The translations under genes were made by a program, and so were the position numbers. A stretch of DNA of 64,000 bases, taken from the NCBI GenBank assembly GCA_018335695.1, contig JAGXRV010000089.1:39717-103716 (forward strand), read 5' to 3'. Positions 17,273 through 26,964 of this stretch are shown here, in pieces. A model generated the notes under the pieces. It was not told where the DNA came from, did no database searches, and saw only the letters and a list, made by a program, of their open reading frames with translations. The DNA is from Clostridium sp. GTDB lineage: Bacteria; Bacillota; Dethiobacteria; Dethiobacterales; Dethiobacteraceae. Each line of letters opens with the position of its first letter. Position 1 is the first letter of the stretch.

Positions 17273-17887
17273 TTGGACGACCTGACAACAAGGCAACTGC
17301 AAATCCTAAATTATATCCGACACGAAGTAAAGGCAAAAAATTATCCGCCTTCCGTTCGGGAAATTGGGGAAGCGGTCGGCTTGTCCTCCAGTTCGACCGT
17401 TCATGCCCATCTGGCAAAATTAGAGGAAAAAGGGTTTATCCGCCGAGATCCAACTAAGCCGCGAGCCATTGAATTGCTAGATTATGTTGCTGTATCTCCG
17501 TTTATTCAGGATATTGTCAGCGTTCCGGTAGTTGGCCATGTTACTGCGGGTGAACCGATTCTGGCAGAGCAAAATATTGAGGATTATTTTCCCTTGCCTA
17601 GGACGCTGGTGCATCAGGACACGGTGTTTTTGCTTAAAGTACGCGGCGACAGTATGGAGAAAGCCGCAATTATGGACGGAGACTTGGTAGTGGTACGCCA
17701 GCAAGCAACTGCTCAAAATGGAGAAATTGTAGTGGCTATGTTGGAGGGTGAGGCGACGGTAAAACGTTATTATAAGGAAAAAGACTACATTCGCCTGCAA
17801 CCGGAGAATGATTTCTATGAACCGATTTTTTCCCCGCACATCGTTGTGATAGGAAAAGTTATCGGTGTGTTCCGCCATATTTCTTAA
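17273..17887 (+). CDS. lexA: SOS repressor LexA
   Basis: A 204-residue repressor. The winged-helix domain (residues 1-65) starts [15 protein letters not shown] and includes [20 protein letters not shown]. The self-cleavage site is Ala92-Gly93 (HVTAGEP), the catalytic Ser127 is in RGDSMEKA, and the general base is Lys164 (GEATVKR). RecA filament triggers self-cleavage, releasing SOS genes. The TTG at 17273 has AAAGGGTGG upstream and fits the promoter; upstream ATGs lie in or before the -10. A LexA box overlaps its promoter, and other boxes precede recA and the LysM gene. Confidence 0.95.
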   Translation: MDDLTTRQLQILNYIRHEVKAKNYPPSVREIGEAVGLSSSSTVHAHLAKLEEKGFIRRDPTKPRAIELLDYVAVSPFIQDIVSVPVVGHVTAGEPILAEQNIEDYFPLPRTLVHQDTVFLLKVRGDSMEKAAIMDGDLVVVRQQATAQNGEIVVAMLEGEATVKRYYKEKDYIRLQPENDFYEPIFSPHIVVIGKVIGVFRHIS

Positions 17888-17894
17888 CGAATAC

Positions 17895-17922
17895 AAAAAT
17901 GCCGGCTGATGCCGGCATTTTT
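17895..17922 (+). terminator. Terminator of lexA
   Basis: AAAAATGCCGGC, loop TGAT, GCCGGCATTTTT: a strong hairpin with a T-run starting eight bases after the lexA stop. Confidence 0.9.
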
Positions 17923-17983
17923 GCTGAGAAGGTAATCAAAAATTTATAAATTATGTATCATGGAAGGCTTTGCAAAAGGACAA

Positions 17984-18634
17984 TCAACCGCGTGTCTCAG
18001 AAGAGATACAACGCTGTTCTGTTTTAGCCGAATTGCTTGGCCATTCAGGGACAATCACGCCACCGGAAATAATTAATTTTAGCGCTTCTTCCACCGACAT
18101 TTCCAGCGGTATCAGTTCTTCCCGCGGCACCAAAAGCAGAAAACCGGAAGTAGGGTTAGGCGTTGTCGGTACAAACAGAGCCACCACATCTTGCGCGGTC
18201 TTCTCCTGTACTTCTCCCAAGCCGCTGCTGGTTATAAAGCCAATACCGTAAATTCCTTTGCGCGGATATTCAATCATGGCTACCGATTCAAAGACACTTT
18301 TGCGTTGTGCAGAAAATCCATCTATTATCTGACGGGTTGCAGTATAAATTGGCTTAATCAAAGGAATACTTGCAAAAGCATTCTCCACCATTTTTAAGAC
18401 TCTGCTGCCAAAAACATTATTTGCTACCAAACCTACAAAAAGGATTGCGCTTACCGTAATCAGAAATCCCAGTCCCGGTATTCTGACACCCAGATATTGA
18501 CGTAAAAGATTGCCAAGCAGTGAGTCTGCCCAGTTAAAAGTCAAGCCTAAAACATAAATACTGATTATTGCCGGCAGCAATATTGCCAGACCGGTCAGAA
18601 ATATTCTCCTTAATAAGCGCAAAAAATCCACCAA
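17984..18634 (-). CDS. DUF502 family membrane protein
   Basis: A protein of up to 216 residues. Two hydrophobic segments lie near the N-terminus (about 11-32 and 55-75); the soluble part carries MVENAFASIPLIKPIYTATRQIIDGFS and VALFVPTTPNPTSGFLLLVPREE, both hallmark DUF502 segments. The function is unknown. It begins right after the nth stop, in a copA-nth-DUF502 gene row. Start codon uncertain: TTG at 18634, GTG at 18631 and a TTG shortly downstream all compete for the AAAGG site. Confidence 0.8.
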   Translation of the reverse strand: MVDFLRLLRRIFLTGLAILLPAIISIYVLGLTFNWADSLLGNLLRQYLGVRIPGLGFLITVSAILFVGLVANNVFGSRVLKMVENAFASIPLIKPIYTATRQIIDGFSAQRKSVFESVAMIEYPRKGIYGIGFITSSGLGEVQEKTAQDVVALFVPTTPNPTSGFLLLVPREELIPLEMSVEEALKLIISGGVIVPEWPSNSAKTEQRCISSETRG

Positions 18635-18637
18635 CCT

Positions 18638-19282
18638 TTACTCTTCTTTTTTGTTTTGGAAATAATCACAGTGTTCTCTCAGAGAACACTGTGAGCAGTG
18701 CGGGTTGCGAGCATGACAAATGTAACGACCGTGTAAAATCAGCCAGTGGTGAGCATTAGCCCATAACTCACGACCTATTATAGCAGTTAATTGCTTTTCT
18801 GTGGCTGCCGGCGTCTTTGCCTTAGCCAAACCGATGCGGTTGGCTACACGAAAAACGTGTGTATCGACAGCTAAAGCCGGTATAGCAAATGCATTTGCCA
18901 AAATTACATTCGCCGTCTTTTGTCCCACCCCAGGCAAGGACAGCAAAGAGTCAAGGTCTGACGGCACTTCACCACCGAATCTCTCCAGCAATGTTTTTGC
19001 CGAAGCAAGCAAATGTCTGCTCTTTGTGCGAAAAAGACCGATACTTTTTATGTCTTTCGCTAATTCATCCGGCGTCAATACAGCAAGCTGGGCGGGAGAA
19101 GGATATTTTTCAAACAAAAGAGAAGTCACTTTATTCACTTGCTTGTCGGTCGACTGAGCGGAGAGCATAGTGGCCACGAGCAATTGCCATGGTGTCTTGA
19201 AATTCAATTCTGTTTCGGGGTGCGGGTTTTGTTCCGCCAAAATAGCAAATATTCGTTTTGCCTTTTCTTTTTTTCTACTCAT
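18638..19282 (-). CDS. nth: Endonuclease III
   Basis: A 214-residue base-excision repair glycosylase/AP lyase removing oxidised pyrimidines. LPGVGQKTANVILAN is the helix-hairpin-helix with the catalytic Lys, AVDTHVFRVANRIGL holds the catalytic Asp, and CHARNPHCSQCSLREHC is the C-x6-C-x2-C-x5-C cluster-binding loop. Length equals E. coli Nth closely. It lies two bases after copA and directly before the DUF502 gene, so they probably share a transcript. No LexA box was seen at its start. Confidence 0.94.
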   Translation of the reverse strand: MSRKKEKAKRIFAILAEQNPHPETELNFKTPWQLLVATMLSAQSTDKQVNKVTSLLFEKYPSPAQLAVLTPDELAKDIKSIGLFRTKSRHLLASAKTLLERFGGEVPSDLDSLLSLPGVGQKTANVILANAFAIPALAVDTHVFRVANRIGLAKAKTPAATEKQLTAIIGRELWANAHHWLILHGRYICHARNPHCSQCSLREHCDYFQNKKEE

Positions 19283-19283
19283 T

Positions 19284-21509
19284 TTAGTTCTCTTTATCCA
19301 ATTTTTGGCGCCGTAGGCGAAGTGAGTTTAAAAGCACTGAAACCGAAGAAAGAGCCATAGCAAGTGCTGCAATTGCCGGGCTTAAGCGGCCAGAGGAAGC
19401 AATCGGGATTGCCAGCAAATTATATGCGAACGCCCAAAATAAGTTCTGACGAATAATCCTAAAGGTTTGGCGTGACAAACGAATCGCTGTCACTACCGAA
19501 GTAAGATCACCTCGGATAAGAGTTATATCGCTTGCCTCAATGGCAATATCTGTGCCGCTGCCAATGGCGATACCGACATTTGCCTGTGCCAGTGCCGGGG
19601 CATCATTAATTCCATCACCGACCATCGCCACCACTCGTCCCTCTTTCTGTAAACGCCGCACTTCTGCTTCTTTCTGATCGGGCAGTACCTGCGCCAATAT
19701 CCGATCAATGCCCACCTGCAGGGCAATTGTTTTTGCCGTACGCTCGTTATCACCGGTAAGCATAGCGGTGGCTAACCCCTCCTTGGCCAATGAAGCAATG
19801 GCACGTCTGCTGTCTTCTTTAATAATATCGGCGACTGCTATAATGCCAGCTAATTGCCCGTTGACTGCCATTAACATAGCAGTTTTTCCTTGTTCTTCCA
19901 ACTTTGCCATCGTATTTTCCAGATTTTCAGTCTGAATCTCCATTTCAGCCATCAGCTTTCTATTGCCCAGCAGTATGTCTTTACCTGCAATTACAGCTCT
20001 GATTCCTTTGCCGGGGATGGCTTGAAAATCAGTTGCATTCTCCGATACTATGGCACGTTCAAAGGCAGCGCGTACTATTGCCTGGCCAAGAGGATGTTCT
20101 GAACCGGTTTCACCGCCGGCTGCCAAGCGAAGCAATTCATCTTCCGTCAGCTCACCTGTACTGATGATTTCTGTGACAGCAGGCTCACCTTTGGTAATAG
20201 TTCCGGTTTTATCAAAAATTATTGTGTCTACATCTAATAAAGCCTGCAGGCTGGTGGCATCTTTGATCAAAATACCGCGCTCCGCACCGATGCCGGCACC
20301 TACCATAATGGCTGTAGGGGTAGCCAATCCCAAGGCGCAGGGACAAGCAATCACCAGTACGGCAATGGCGGCAAAAACAGCCCGGTCTAATGCTTCCAGT
20401 CCGCCAAGCAATAGCCAACCAGACAAAGTAGCCAGCGAAATGATTATTACTACGGGAACGAAGTAGCCTGTGACTTTATCCGCCAATTCTTGAATAGGTG
20501 CTTTGGAGCCCTGAGCCTCCTCTACCATCCTGATAATTTGTGCCAAAAAAGTATCCTTGCCAACTTTTGTCGCTCTAAATTGAATAACTCCGTTCTTATT
20601 AATAGTGGCACCCACCACTTGGTCTCCAACTGTTTTCTCAGTAGGCAAACTTTCACCGGTAACCATCGATTCATCAATAGTTGTATAACCCTGAATAATT
20701 TCGCCGTCAACAGGGATTTTCTCTCCGGGACGGACAATAATTACATCTCCTGCCTGTACCAGTTCAACAGAAATCTCTCTTTCAACGCCATCCTCAATGA
20801 TACGAGCGGTTTTAGCGCCAAGTTCCAGCAGTTTTCTGATGGCACTTGATGTTTTGCTTCTGGCAATAGCCTCTAAATAGCGTCCCAAGAGGTGAAAAGA
20901 CATAATCATGCCGGAAATCCCCATGAATGAAACTGTATAAGGAATAAAAAAGGCGACGATCCCCCAGGCATAAGCGGATAATGTACCAAGAGAAATTAAT
21001 ACGTCCATATTAGCACTACCGTGTCTTATGGAACGCCAAGCGCCACGGTGAGTAGGCAACCCGGCCCAAAAGACAATCGGTGTGGCAGCGGCCAGCATTA
21101 CCCAGTTATGGTAGGGAAGATGGAAATAATGAAGAAGCTCCAGCAACATAACGATTTCAATAATTGCTGTAATTGACATAGCTATTATCACAATTCGCTT
21201 TCGCGCAAGGAGTTGTGCTTGTTCCAGCGCTTCCTTGTCAAAACCGGTTTGCCCCTCAGTGTTTTGCCGGGTAAGCACACCGTAGCCCAAGTCTTCAATG
21301 ACAGAAATTATTTCACGCCGATTCGTCTCGGTTCTATCATATAAAATTGTAACTTTTCCGGCAGCAAAATTTACTACCGCCTCCATTATTCCGGGTTTCT
21401 TTTGCAGCGCTTTTTCGATGCTGTTTGCACAGGCCACACAAGTCATACCAGTCACTTCGAGTGTTTCTTTGACCAGGAATTTTTCTTCTTTGCCGGTTAA
21501 CCGTTCCAT
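19284..21509 (-). CDS. copA: Copper-exporting P1B-type ATPase
   Basis: A 741-residue P-type ATPase. One N-terminal heavy-metal domain carries [10 protein letters not shown] (Cys24, Cys27). The membrane CPC motif is in [13 protein letters not shown], the phosphorylated Asp in DKTGTITKG, and [13 protein letters not shown] is the hinge. [11 protein letters not shown] is the actuator motif. It pumps Cu(I) out of the cell. The ATG at 21507-21509 follows GGAGG; an in-frame upstream codon at 21539 is rejected. A CsoR-like operator lies just upstream. Only one metal-binding domain is present, and no copZ or csoR is adjacent. The CPC motif plus N-terminal CxxC favours copper over zinc or cadmium. Confidence 0.92.
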   Translation of the reverse strand: MERLTGKEEKFLVKETLEVTGMTCVACANSIEKALQKKPGIMEAVVNFAAGKVTILYDRTETNRREIISVIEDLGYGVLTRQNTEGQTGFDKEALEQAQLLARKRIVIIAMSITAIIEIVMLLELLHYFHLPYHNWVMLAAATPIVFWAGLPTHRGAWRSIRHGSANMDVLISLGTLSAYAWGIVAFFIPYTVSFMGISGMIMSFHLLGRYLEAIARSKTSSAIRKLLELGAKTARIIEDGVEREISVELVQAGDVIIVRPGEKIPVDGEIIQGYTTIDESMVTGESLPTEKTVGDQVVGATINKNGVIQFRATKVGKDTFLAQIIRMVEEAQGSKAPIQELADKVTGYFVPVVIIISLATLSGWLLLGGLEALDRAVFAAIAVLVIACPCALGLATPTAIMVGAGIGAERGILIKDATSLQALLDVDTIIFDKTGTITKGEPAVTEIISTGELTEDELLRLAAGGETGSEHPLGQAIVRAAFERAIVSENATDFQAIPGKGIRAVIAGKDILLGNRKLMAEMEIQTENLENTMAKLEEQGKTAMLMAVNGQLAGIIAVADIIKEDSRRAIASLAKEGLATAMLTGDNERTAKTIALQVGIDRILAQVLPDQKEAEVRRLQKEGRVVAMVGDGINDAPALAQANVGIAIGSGTDIAIEASDITLIRGDLTSVVTAIRLSRQTFRIIRQNLFWAFAYNLLAIPIASSGRLSPAIAALAMALSSVSVLLNSLRLRRQKLDKEN

Positions 21510-21524
21510 CTTTTCGCCTCCATC

Positions 21525-21552
21525 ACTATACCCCCCCACCCTAAGGGATATG
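21525..21552 (-). promoter_or_regulatory. Possible CsoR-type operator of copA
   Basis: Contains ATATCCCTTAGGG followed by GGGGGTATA on the minus strand, an imperfect palindrome like the G-tract operators of copper sensor CsoR. It sits between the -10 and the ribosome site of copA. Confidence 0.45.
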
Positions 21553-21560
21553 ATGTCTTA

Positions 21561-21589
21561 AGATTAACAGTATCTTTGCAGCGCGTCAA
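21561..21589 (-). promoter_or_regulatory. copA promoter
   Basis: TTGACG (21584-21589), 17-base spacer, TAATCT (21561-21566) on the minus strand. Confidence 0.55.
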
Positions 21590-21634
21590 CAATTATCTCC
21601 AAAAACTTTGGTAGGATTTGATGACTTCTTGAGC

Positions 21635-21669
21635 CCAAAAAGCCCGCGAAAACGATGCGGGCTTTTTGG
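21635..21669 (-). terminator. Terminator after the second glnA
   Basis: CCAAAAAGCCCGC and GCGGGCTTTTTGG form a 13-base stem with a nine-base loop, about 25 bases after the glnA stop. Confidence 0.85.
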
Positions 21670-21692
21670 TAACTTTAAAAGTGGATAATCTT

Positions 21693-23024
21693 TTAAAAAA
21701 CTGTCAGATAATTATCGACTTCCCACTGATGCACTTGGGTACGATACTGAGTCCACTCAATGGTTTTTGCTTCCATGAAATGCTCATAAATATGTTTCCC
21801 CAAAGCTTCCCTAATTACACTGTTAGCCGACAACTCAATGAGGGCTTCCCCCAAAGTTTTTGGCAAACTCTCTATCCCAAGTGCCTCCCTTTCACCAGCA
21901 GACATATCATAAATATTTTGAGTCACTGAAGCCGGCGGCATAATTTTATTTTTAATTCCGTCTAAACCGGCACTCAAAGTAACAGCCAAGGTAAGATAAG
22001 GGTTGCAGGAAGGGTCGGGGTTACGCAATTCAATTCTGGTACCTACGCCGCGTCTTGCAGGGATGCGGATTAGCGGGCTGCGGTTGTGTTCGCTCCAAGC
22101 GATATAGACAGGCGCTTCGTAACCCGGTACAAGCCGCTTGTAAGAGTTAACCAACGGATTGGTGATCGCAGTAAAACCTTTGACATGGCGCAGTAAGCCG
22201 CCGATATAATAGCGGGCAATATCGGAGAGCTGAGAAGGATCGGACGGATCATAAAACGCATTCTGACCGTTTTTGGAAAGAGATTGATGAGTATGCATGC
22301 CGGAGCCGGCAATACCAAAAATTGGCTTAGGCATGAAAGTAGCATGAAGATTATGGCGCATGGCGACGGTACGTACCACGAGCTTGAAGGTGGCTATATT
22401 GTCAGCAGTCGTGAGAGCATCAGCATATTTGAAGGCAATTTCATGTTGTCCCGGCGCAACCTCATGATGGGAAGCCTCCACTTCAAAACCCATTTCTTCC
22501 AGAGTCAGCACCATATCACGGCGTGCCGATTCCCCCAAATCAACCGGCATAAAGTCAAAATAGCTGCCGCGATCATGCGTTTTCGTAGTGGCGCGACCTT
22601 GTTCATCTTTCAAAAAGAGAAAAAACTCGGCTTCCGGACCGGCGTTTAGCTCATAGCCAAGAGCTGCCGCCTCTGCGATAGAGCGGCGCAATGTATTGCG
22701 TGGACAACCCTCAAATGGCGTTCCGTCCGGATTATAAATATCGCAAATCAGTCGCGCTTCCCCACCGCCGGCATGAGCATTCCAGGGGAAAACGGCAAAC
22801 GTGTTAACATCCGGACGCAAGTACATATCAGACTCTTCAATCCGCACAAAGCCTTCAATGGACGAACCGTCAAACATCAGTTCACCATCTAATGCCTTTT
22901 CCAATTGCTCCACCGGAATTGCCACATTTTTAGAGATTCCCAAAACGTCCGCAAACTGAAGGCGAATAAATCTGATTTTTAAATCTTTAACGAAATGCAA
23001 CACATCGTCTCTAGTGTACGCCAT
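21693..23024 (-). CDS. glnA: Glutamine synthetase, type I (copy 2)
   Basis: A 443-residue GSI enzyme, clearly paralogous to the product of 9234-10562 by motif-by-motif comparison: [75 protein letters not shown]. Its position after hfq-hflX-ynbB matches the classic Firmicute locus ynbB-glnR-glnA, except that no glnR regulator gene lies between. This copy is probably the ancestral one. It ends in a strong terminator. Division of labour between the two enzymes cannot be read from sequence; both keep the metal and substrate motifs. Confidence 0.93.
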   Translation of the reverse strand: MAYTRDDVLHFVKDLKIRFIRLQFADVLGISKNVAIPVEQLEKALDGELMFDGSSIEGFVRIEESDMYLRPDVNTFAVFPWNAHAGGGEARLICDIYNPDGTPFEGCPRNTLRRSIAEAAALGYELNAGPEAEFFLFLKDEQGRATTKTHDRGSYFDFMPVDLGESARRDMVLTLEEMGFEVEASHHEVAPGQHEIAFKYADALTTADNIATFKLVVRTVAMRHNLHATFMPKPIFGIAGSGMHTHQSLSKNGQNAFYDPSDPSQLSDIARYYIGGLLRHVKGFTAITNPLVNSYKRLVPGYEAPVYIAWSEHNRSPLIRIPARRGVGTRIELRNPDPSCNPYLTLAVTLSAGLDGIKNKIMPPASVTQNIYDMSAGEREALGIESLPKTLGEALIELSANSVIREALGKHIYEHFMEAKTIEWTQYRTQVHQWEVDNYLTVF

Positions 23025-23095
23025 ACCATCGTCCTCATTTCTGTTCTTAAAGTTTTTTCATCTTTTACGATTATAGCGTTTGCCTGCAAAAATTG

Positions 23096-24346
23096 TCAAT
23101 AAAGGTGGCTTTTCAAAACCGACAAGATCTCAGCCAGTGCCAGCTTACAATGTTCATATGTAAGCCCACCCTGAAGAAATGCCGTATATGGCGGCCGCAA
23201 AGGCCCATCAGCAGAAAATTCGCTGCTCGCCCCCTGAACAAAAGTTCCCGCCGCCATAATAATTTCATGCTCATAGCCCAGCATAGGAGCTGGATGCGGC
23301 GTCAGATGACTGTCTACAGGAGAAGCTGCCTGCACAGCACGACAAAATAGTTTCAACAGTTCCGGACTACCCAAAGAAATTGACTGCACAATATCTCCTC
23401 TCTTCTCGGTTGGACTGGGGTCGACAGAGTAACCGAGGCGCTCAAAAAGCGCTGCAGCCAAGACCATTCCTTTTAAAGCCTGACCGACTTGGTGCGGAGC
23501 GAGAAACAACCCTTGAAAAATTAGTCGCTTAACCGTACCCATAGCTCCGACACCTGCGCCTAGACCTGGGGCGGTTAAACGCCAGGCAGCTCTTTCCACT
23601 AAATCAGCGCGCCCTACTATATAACCGCCTCCTGCAGCTAAACCGGCACCGGGATTTTTAATTAAAGAACCGGCAACTAAATCGGCCCCGCCATGACAAG
23701 GCTCAAGTTCCTCTACAAATTCCCCATAGCAATTATCGACAAAGATAATGCTCTCTGGCTGTCTTTTTTTTACCGCCAAAATTAAATCAGCAATATCGGC
23801 GATAGTCAGTGCCCGGCGCTGCGCATAGCCGCGCGAGCGTTGAATCAAGACAACCTGAGCCTTTTCAGCCAAAATATGGTCTAGCAGCTCCTGGTCCAGC
23901 CCCGCTGTCAGGTCGGCTTCAGCGTAACTAATCTTTTGGCTATGCAGACCACCATTGCCCAAGGAAGATAGGCCTAAGGCTTTTTGTAAAGTGTCATAAG
24001 GCCTTCCCGTCAACGAAACGAGTCGGCTGCCGGGGGAGAGAACACCATAGAGAGAGCAGGCAATGGCATGGGTGCCTGAGACAAACTGAGGGCGAACCAA
24101 CCCAGCCTCGGCGCCAAATACCCTAGCATAAAGATTATCAAGTTTCTGCCTTCCCAAGTCATGATAGCCATATCCTGTAGATTCATAAAAGCAGGTTTCG
24201 TCCACTTCTTCTGCGCGGAAAGCGTCCAGCACTCTGGCTTGGTTAATCAGCATCAAATCATCAATCTTTTGAAAAGTCGCAATAAGTTGCCTCTCTATTT
24301 CACTGAGCAAGGTTTGATATTTAAAATAACCGGTCGTCTCCAGCAA
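23096..24346 (-). CDS. PLP-dependent YnbB / aluminum-resistance-type protein (methionine gamma-lyase family)
   Basis: A 416-residue fold-type I PLP protein. [28 protein letters not shown], with [12 protein letters not shown] after it, is typical of the YnbB or aluminum resistance family; the likely PLP lysine is in [12 protein letters not shown]. Despite its name in databases, the family is related to methionine gamma-lyase and cystathionine enzymes and its reaction is not settled. A TTG at 24344-24346 preceded by AAAGGAG is the best start, overlapping the hflX 3' end by 26 bases. Gene order hfq-hflX-ynbB-glnA agrees with the Bacillus locus. Confidence 0.85.
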   Translation of the reverse strand: MLETTGYFKYQTLLSEIERQLIATFQKIDDLMLINQARVLDAFRAEEVDETCFYESTGYGYHDLGRQKLDNLYARVFGAEAGLVRPQFVSGTHAIACSLYGVLSPGSRLVSLTGRPYDTLQKALGLSSLGNGGLHSQKISYAEADLTAGLDQELLDHILAEKAQVVLIQRSRGYAQRRALTIADIADLILAVKKRQPESIIFVDNCYGEFVEELEPCHGGADLVAGSLIKNPGAGLAAGGGYIVGRADLVERAAWRLTAPGLGAGVGAMGTVKRLIFQGLFLAPHQVGQALKGMVLAAALFERLGYSVDPSPTEKRGDIVQSISLGSPELLKLFCRAVQAASPVDSHLTPHPAPMLGYEHEIIMAAGTFVQGASSEFSADGPLRPPYTAFLQGGLTYEHCKLALAEILSVLKSHLY

Positions 24347-25598
24347 GTTCAGCCGCTCCTTTATCAAGACTATCCAGTATTTTTGCGGCCCATGGTTTTG
24401 GTAAAACGGCTCGGATTCGGATCCCCTCCGATGTATATTCCTCTGCTTCCAATTTACCGTGGCTGCGAATAATAGCCAAAATTTTTTCGGTACCAAAGGG
24501 CAATGTCAACTCAAGCCGCCGATGTTCAGCGCGAATAACTTCATCTATGCGTGTGATAAGTTCAGCCAGACCGATTCCGTTTCTGGCAGAAATAGCCAAG
24601 TGATCAGGCCAATCCCGGGATAACAACGGCAGCGCAGCGTGTGCTTCAGGCAAATCCATTTTGTTGAAGACGACGAAGACAGGTAAGTTTTCCGCGTTGA
24701 TTTTTTGCAAGAGTTCGTTTACCGCAATCATCTGTGCAGCCGCTTGGGGATGAGAGGCATCCACCACGTGTAAAAGTAACTCGGCCTCCAAAACTTCCTC
24801 CAAAGTAGAGCGAAAAGCTGCCACCAAATGATGAGGCAGCTTCTGGATGAAACCGACTGTATCAGTCAGCAAAAAACGGCTGCCATCAGGCAGTTCAACT
24901 TGACGGGTTGTAGGATCCAAAGTGGCAAATAGCTTGTCCTCCACAAAGACATCTGCCGCAGTCAACGCATTAAGCAAAGTAGATTTTCCTGCATTAGTAT
25001 AGCCTACAATTGTCACCACAGGCAACGAAGCCGTTTTTCTTGCTTTGCGGTGCAGGCTGCGGTGTTTCTTGATTTCCTCTATCTCTTCCTTTAAATCAGC
25101 GATGCGTTTACGAATACGCCGCCTGTCCACTTCCAGCTTTGTTTCGCCTGGGCCGCGCGTACCGATCCCTCCGCCCAAACGTGAAAGTTGGCTGCCAAAA
25201 CCGGTAAGACGCGGCAAGAGATAATTTAATTGTGCTAGTTCTACCTGCAAAACACCCTCATGAGTTTTTGCACGTTGAGCAAAAATATCGAGAATCAAAG
25301 CTGTTCGATCGACTACCCGTGCCTTGATTACTTCTTCTAAATTCCTTTTTTGCGTAGGTGAAAGCTCGTCATCAAAGATCACTAGACCCGCACCGCATTC
25401 TTCTGCAAGCAGCCGGATTTCCTCTACCTTGCCTTTTCCGACATAAAAAGTAGCATCCGGCTTGGGACGCTTTTGGATAATTTCAGCCACCGGCTCCGCA
25501 CCGGCAGTTTCCGTCAGTTGGGCAAGTTCCTGCATCGTTTCTGCGATATTCCACTGCTTATCCTGTGTCTCCAAACCAACCAGAACAGCCTTCTCCAT
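24321..25598 (-). CDS. hflX: Ribosome-associated GTPase HflX
   Basis: A 425-residue GTPase of the Obg-HflX superfamily. The N-terminal domain has the glycine-rich [15 protein letters not shown] and [36 protein letters not shown] precedes the G domain. [12 protein letters not shown] is G1, [11 protein letters not shown]3, FNKMDL G4. HflX splits stalled or heat-damaged ribosomes. The ATG at 25596-25598 with GAGG upstream is preferred over a TTG two codons earlier. Follows hfq after a ~140-base gap without a clear terminator. Confidence 0.93.
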   Translation of the reverse strand: MEKAVLVGLETQDKQWNIAETMQELAQLTETAGAEPVAEIIQKRPKPDATFYVGKGKVEEIRLLAEECGAGLVIFDDELSPTQKRNLEEVIKARVVDRTALILDIFAQRAKTHEGVLQVELAQLNYLLPRLTGFGSQLSRLGGGIGTRGPGETKLEVDRRRIRKRIADLKEEIEEIKKHRSLHRKARKTASLPVVTIVGYTNAGKSTLLNALTAADVFVEDKLFATLDPTTRQVELPDGSRFLLTDTVGFIQKLPHHLVAAFRSTLEEVLEAELLLHVVDASHPQAAAQMIAVNELLQKINAENLPVFVVFNKMDLPEAHAALPLLSRDWPDHLAISARNGIGLAELITRIDEVIRAEHRRLELTLPFGTEKILAIIRSHGKLEAEEYTSEGIRIRAVLPKPWAAKILDSLDKGAAELAGDDRLF

Positions 25599-25736
25599 AG
25601 CCAAAACCTCAATAAAGTTATTATTAGCAAGAGACCTTATTTTGGAAGCGATTATTCATTCTACGTGCCAAAAAAAGACAGTCATTGCCCTCACAATCGA
25701 AAGCAAGGCTGCCCTTTCCTTCAGCCGGTTACGTTT

Positions 25737-25970
25737 TTATTCCGTCGTCTGAGCCAAGTTAATATTACGAAACGGGATAATAGTGGACACGGCATGTTTA
25801 TAGACTAGTTGCTGCTTGTTGTCTGCATTAAGCAGGATAGTAAAACTGTCGAAGCTGCGAACCGTCCCCTTTATCTGGTAGCCGTTGACTAAAAAGACGG
25901 TCAGCATCATATCTTCTTTGCGTGCAATGTTAAGAAAGTTATCCTGCAAGTTTATCGGACCTTTATTCAT
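25737..25970 (-). CDS. hfq: RNA chaperone Hfq
   Basis: A 77-residue Sm-like protein. [13 protein letters not shown] is the N-terminal helix, [22 protein letters not shown] the Sm1 motif, and [13 protein letters not shown] the Sm2 motif ending in the YKHA signature. The hexamer binds poly-A or U-rich RNA and small RNAs. Ribosome site GGAGGGGATGGC. Lies 43 bases after miaA, as in most bacteria. Confidence 0.96.
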   Translation of the reverse strand: MNKGPINLQDNFLNIARKEDMMLTVFLVNGYQIKGTVRSFDSFTILLNADNKQQLVYKHAVSTIIPFRNINLAQTTE

Positions 25971-26013
25971 GCCATCCCCTCCAAATAGTTATTTTAACAA
26001 GAAACAAACTCGC

Positions 26014-26964
26014 TTAAATATTCGATTCTTGCCTAAAATATCCTGCAACCCTTTTTGAAATATTTGCCACCAACTCCACATTACTGCTGTACTTTGACAG
26101 ATCCAACCAAATCAACTCTTCTTCTCGTCTAAACCAAGTAAGTTGCCTTTTGGCAAAGCGTCGCGTATCACGTTTTATTTCTGCGACAGCCGCAGGCAAA
26201 GAAAGTCTCCCTGATAAATATGCAACTAGCTGTTTATATCCTAGTGATTGCATTGATTTGGCATCAGGGGATGCGCCGTCAGCCAACAAGCCTCGCACCT
26301 CTTCCACAAAACCTGCCGCCAACATTTCTTCCACCCTCATTTCTATCCGTTGATAAAGCAACTCCCGGGGCATAGTGAGGCAAAAAAGTAATGTATCGTA
26401 AACATTTTCATCTGGAGTGGCAGCCAGTTGTTCAGAAATAGACTGTCTGCTAATTTCATAAAACTCCAAGGCGCGGATTACCCGGCGCAAATCATTGGGA
26501 TGGAGCTTAGCGGCTGTCCGCGGATCAACAGCGCTTAGTCTGCTATGCAGAGCTGCAGCGCCTAAATCTTTTGCTTCTTGCCGCAGTCGGCTTCTCAATA
26601 GTTCATCTTCCGCATCCTCACCAAAAGCGAAGCCCTTTACTACCGCCCTTAGATATAACCCTGTTCCCCCCACGAGAATCGGCAGCTTACCCTCTTTATG
26701 CAGAGCGGCAATCACCTTGGTAGCATGTTGTTGATATTGAGCGACGCTAAAATTATTGTTAGGTTCCACCAAATCAAGCAGATGATGAGGAACCAAATCT
26801 CTCTCTGCTCTGCTAGGCTTAGCTGCGCCAATATCTAAACCGCGATATACCTGCACTGAATCAGCCGAAATGATTTCACCGCCAACAGACTTTGCCACTT
26901 CCACAGCCACAGAAGATTTCCCCACAGAAGTAGGTCCGGTAATAACCAATAGTTTTCCTTTCAT
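26014..26964 (-). CDS. miaA: tRNA dimethylallyltransferase
   Basis: A 316-residue enzyme that adds a dimethylallyl group to A37 of tRNAs reading UNN codons. It starts MKGKLLVITGPTSVGKSS (P-loop). SADSVQVYRGLDIGAAKP and HHLLDLVEPN bind the tRNA base and substrate; TRRFAKRQLTWFRRE is the C-terminal tRNA-binding signature. The ATG overlaps the mutL stop (ATGA). MiaB, which methylthiolates its product, is encoded three genes upstream. Confidence 0.94.
   Translation of the reverse strand: MKGKLLVITGPTSVGKSSVAVEVAKSVGGEIISADSVQVYRGLDIGAAKPSRAERDLVPHHLLDLVEPNNNFSVAQYQQHATKVIAALHKEGKLPILVGGTGLYLRAVVKGFAFGEDAEDELLRSRLRQEAKDLGAAALHSRLSAVDPRTAAKLHPNDLRRVIRALEFYEISRQSISEQLAATPDENVYDTLLFCLTMPRELLYQRIEMRVEEMLAAGFVEEVRGLLADGASPDAKSMQSLGYKQLVAYLSGRLSLPAAVAEIKRDTRRFAKRQLTWFRREEELIWLDLSKYSSNVELVANISKRVAGYFRQESNI

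Noticed and set aside
20050..20466. 138-codon plus-strand frame
   Set aside because: Antisense to copA with shadow composition.
23096..24346. Aluminum resistance function for the YnbB-type gene
   Set aside because: The name is historical; sequence supports a PLP lyase-type fold and nothing in the context points to metal resistance.
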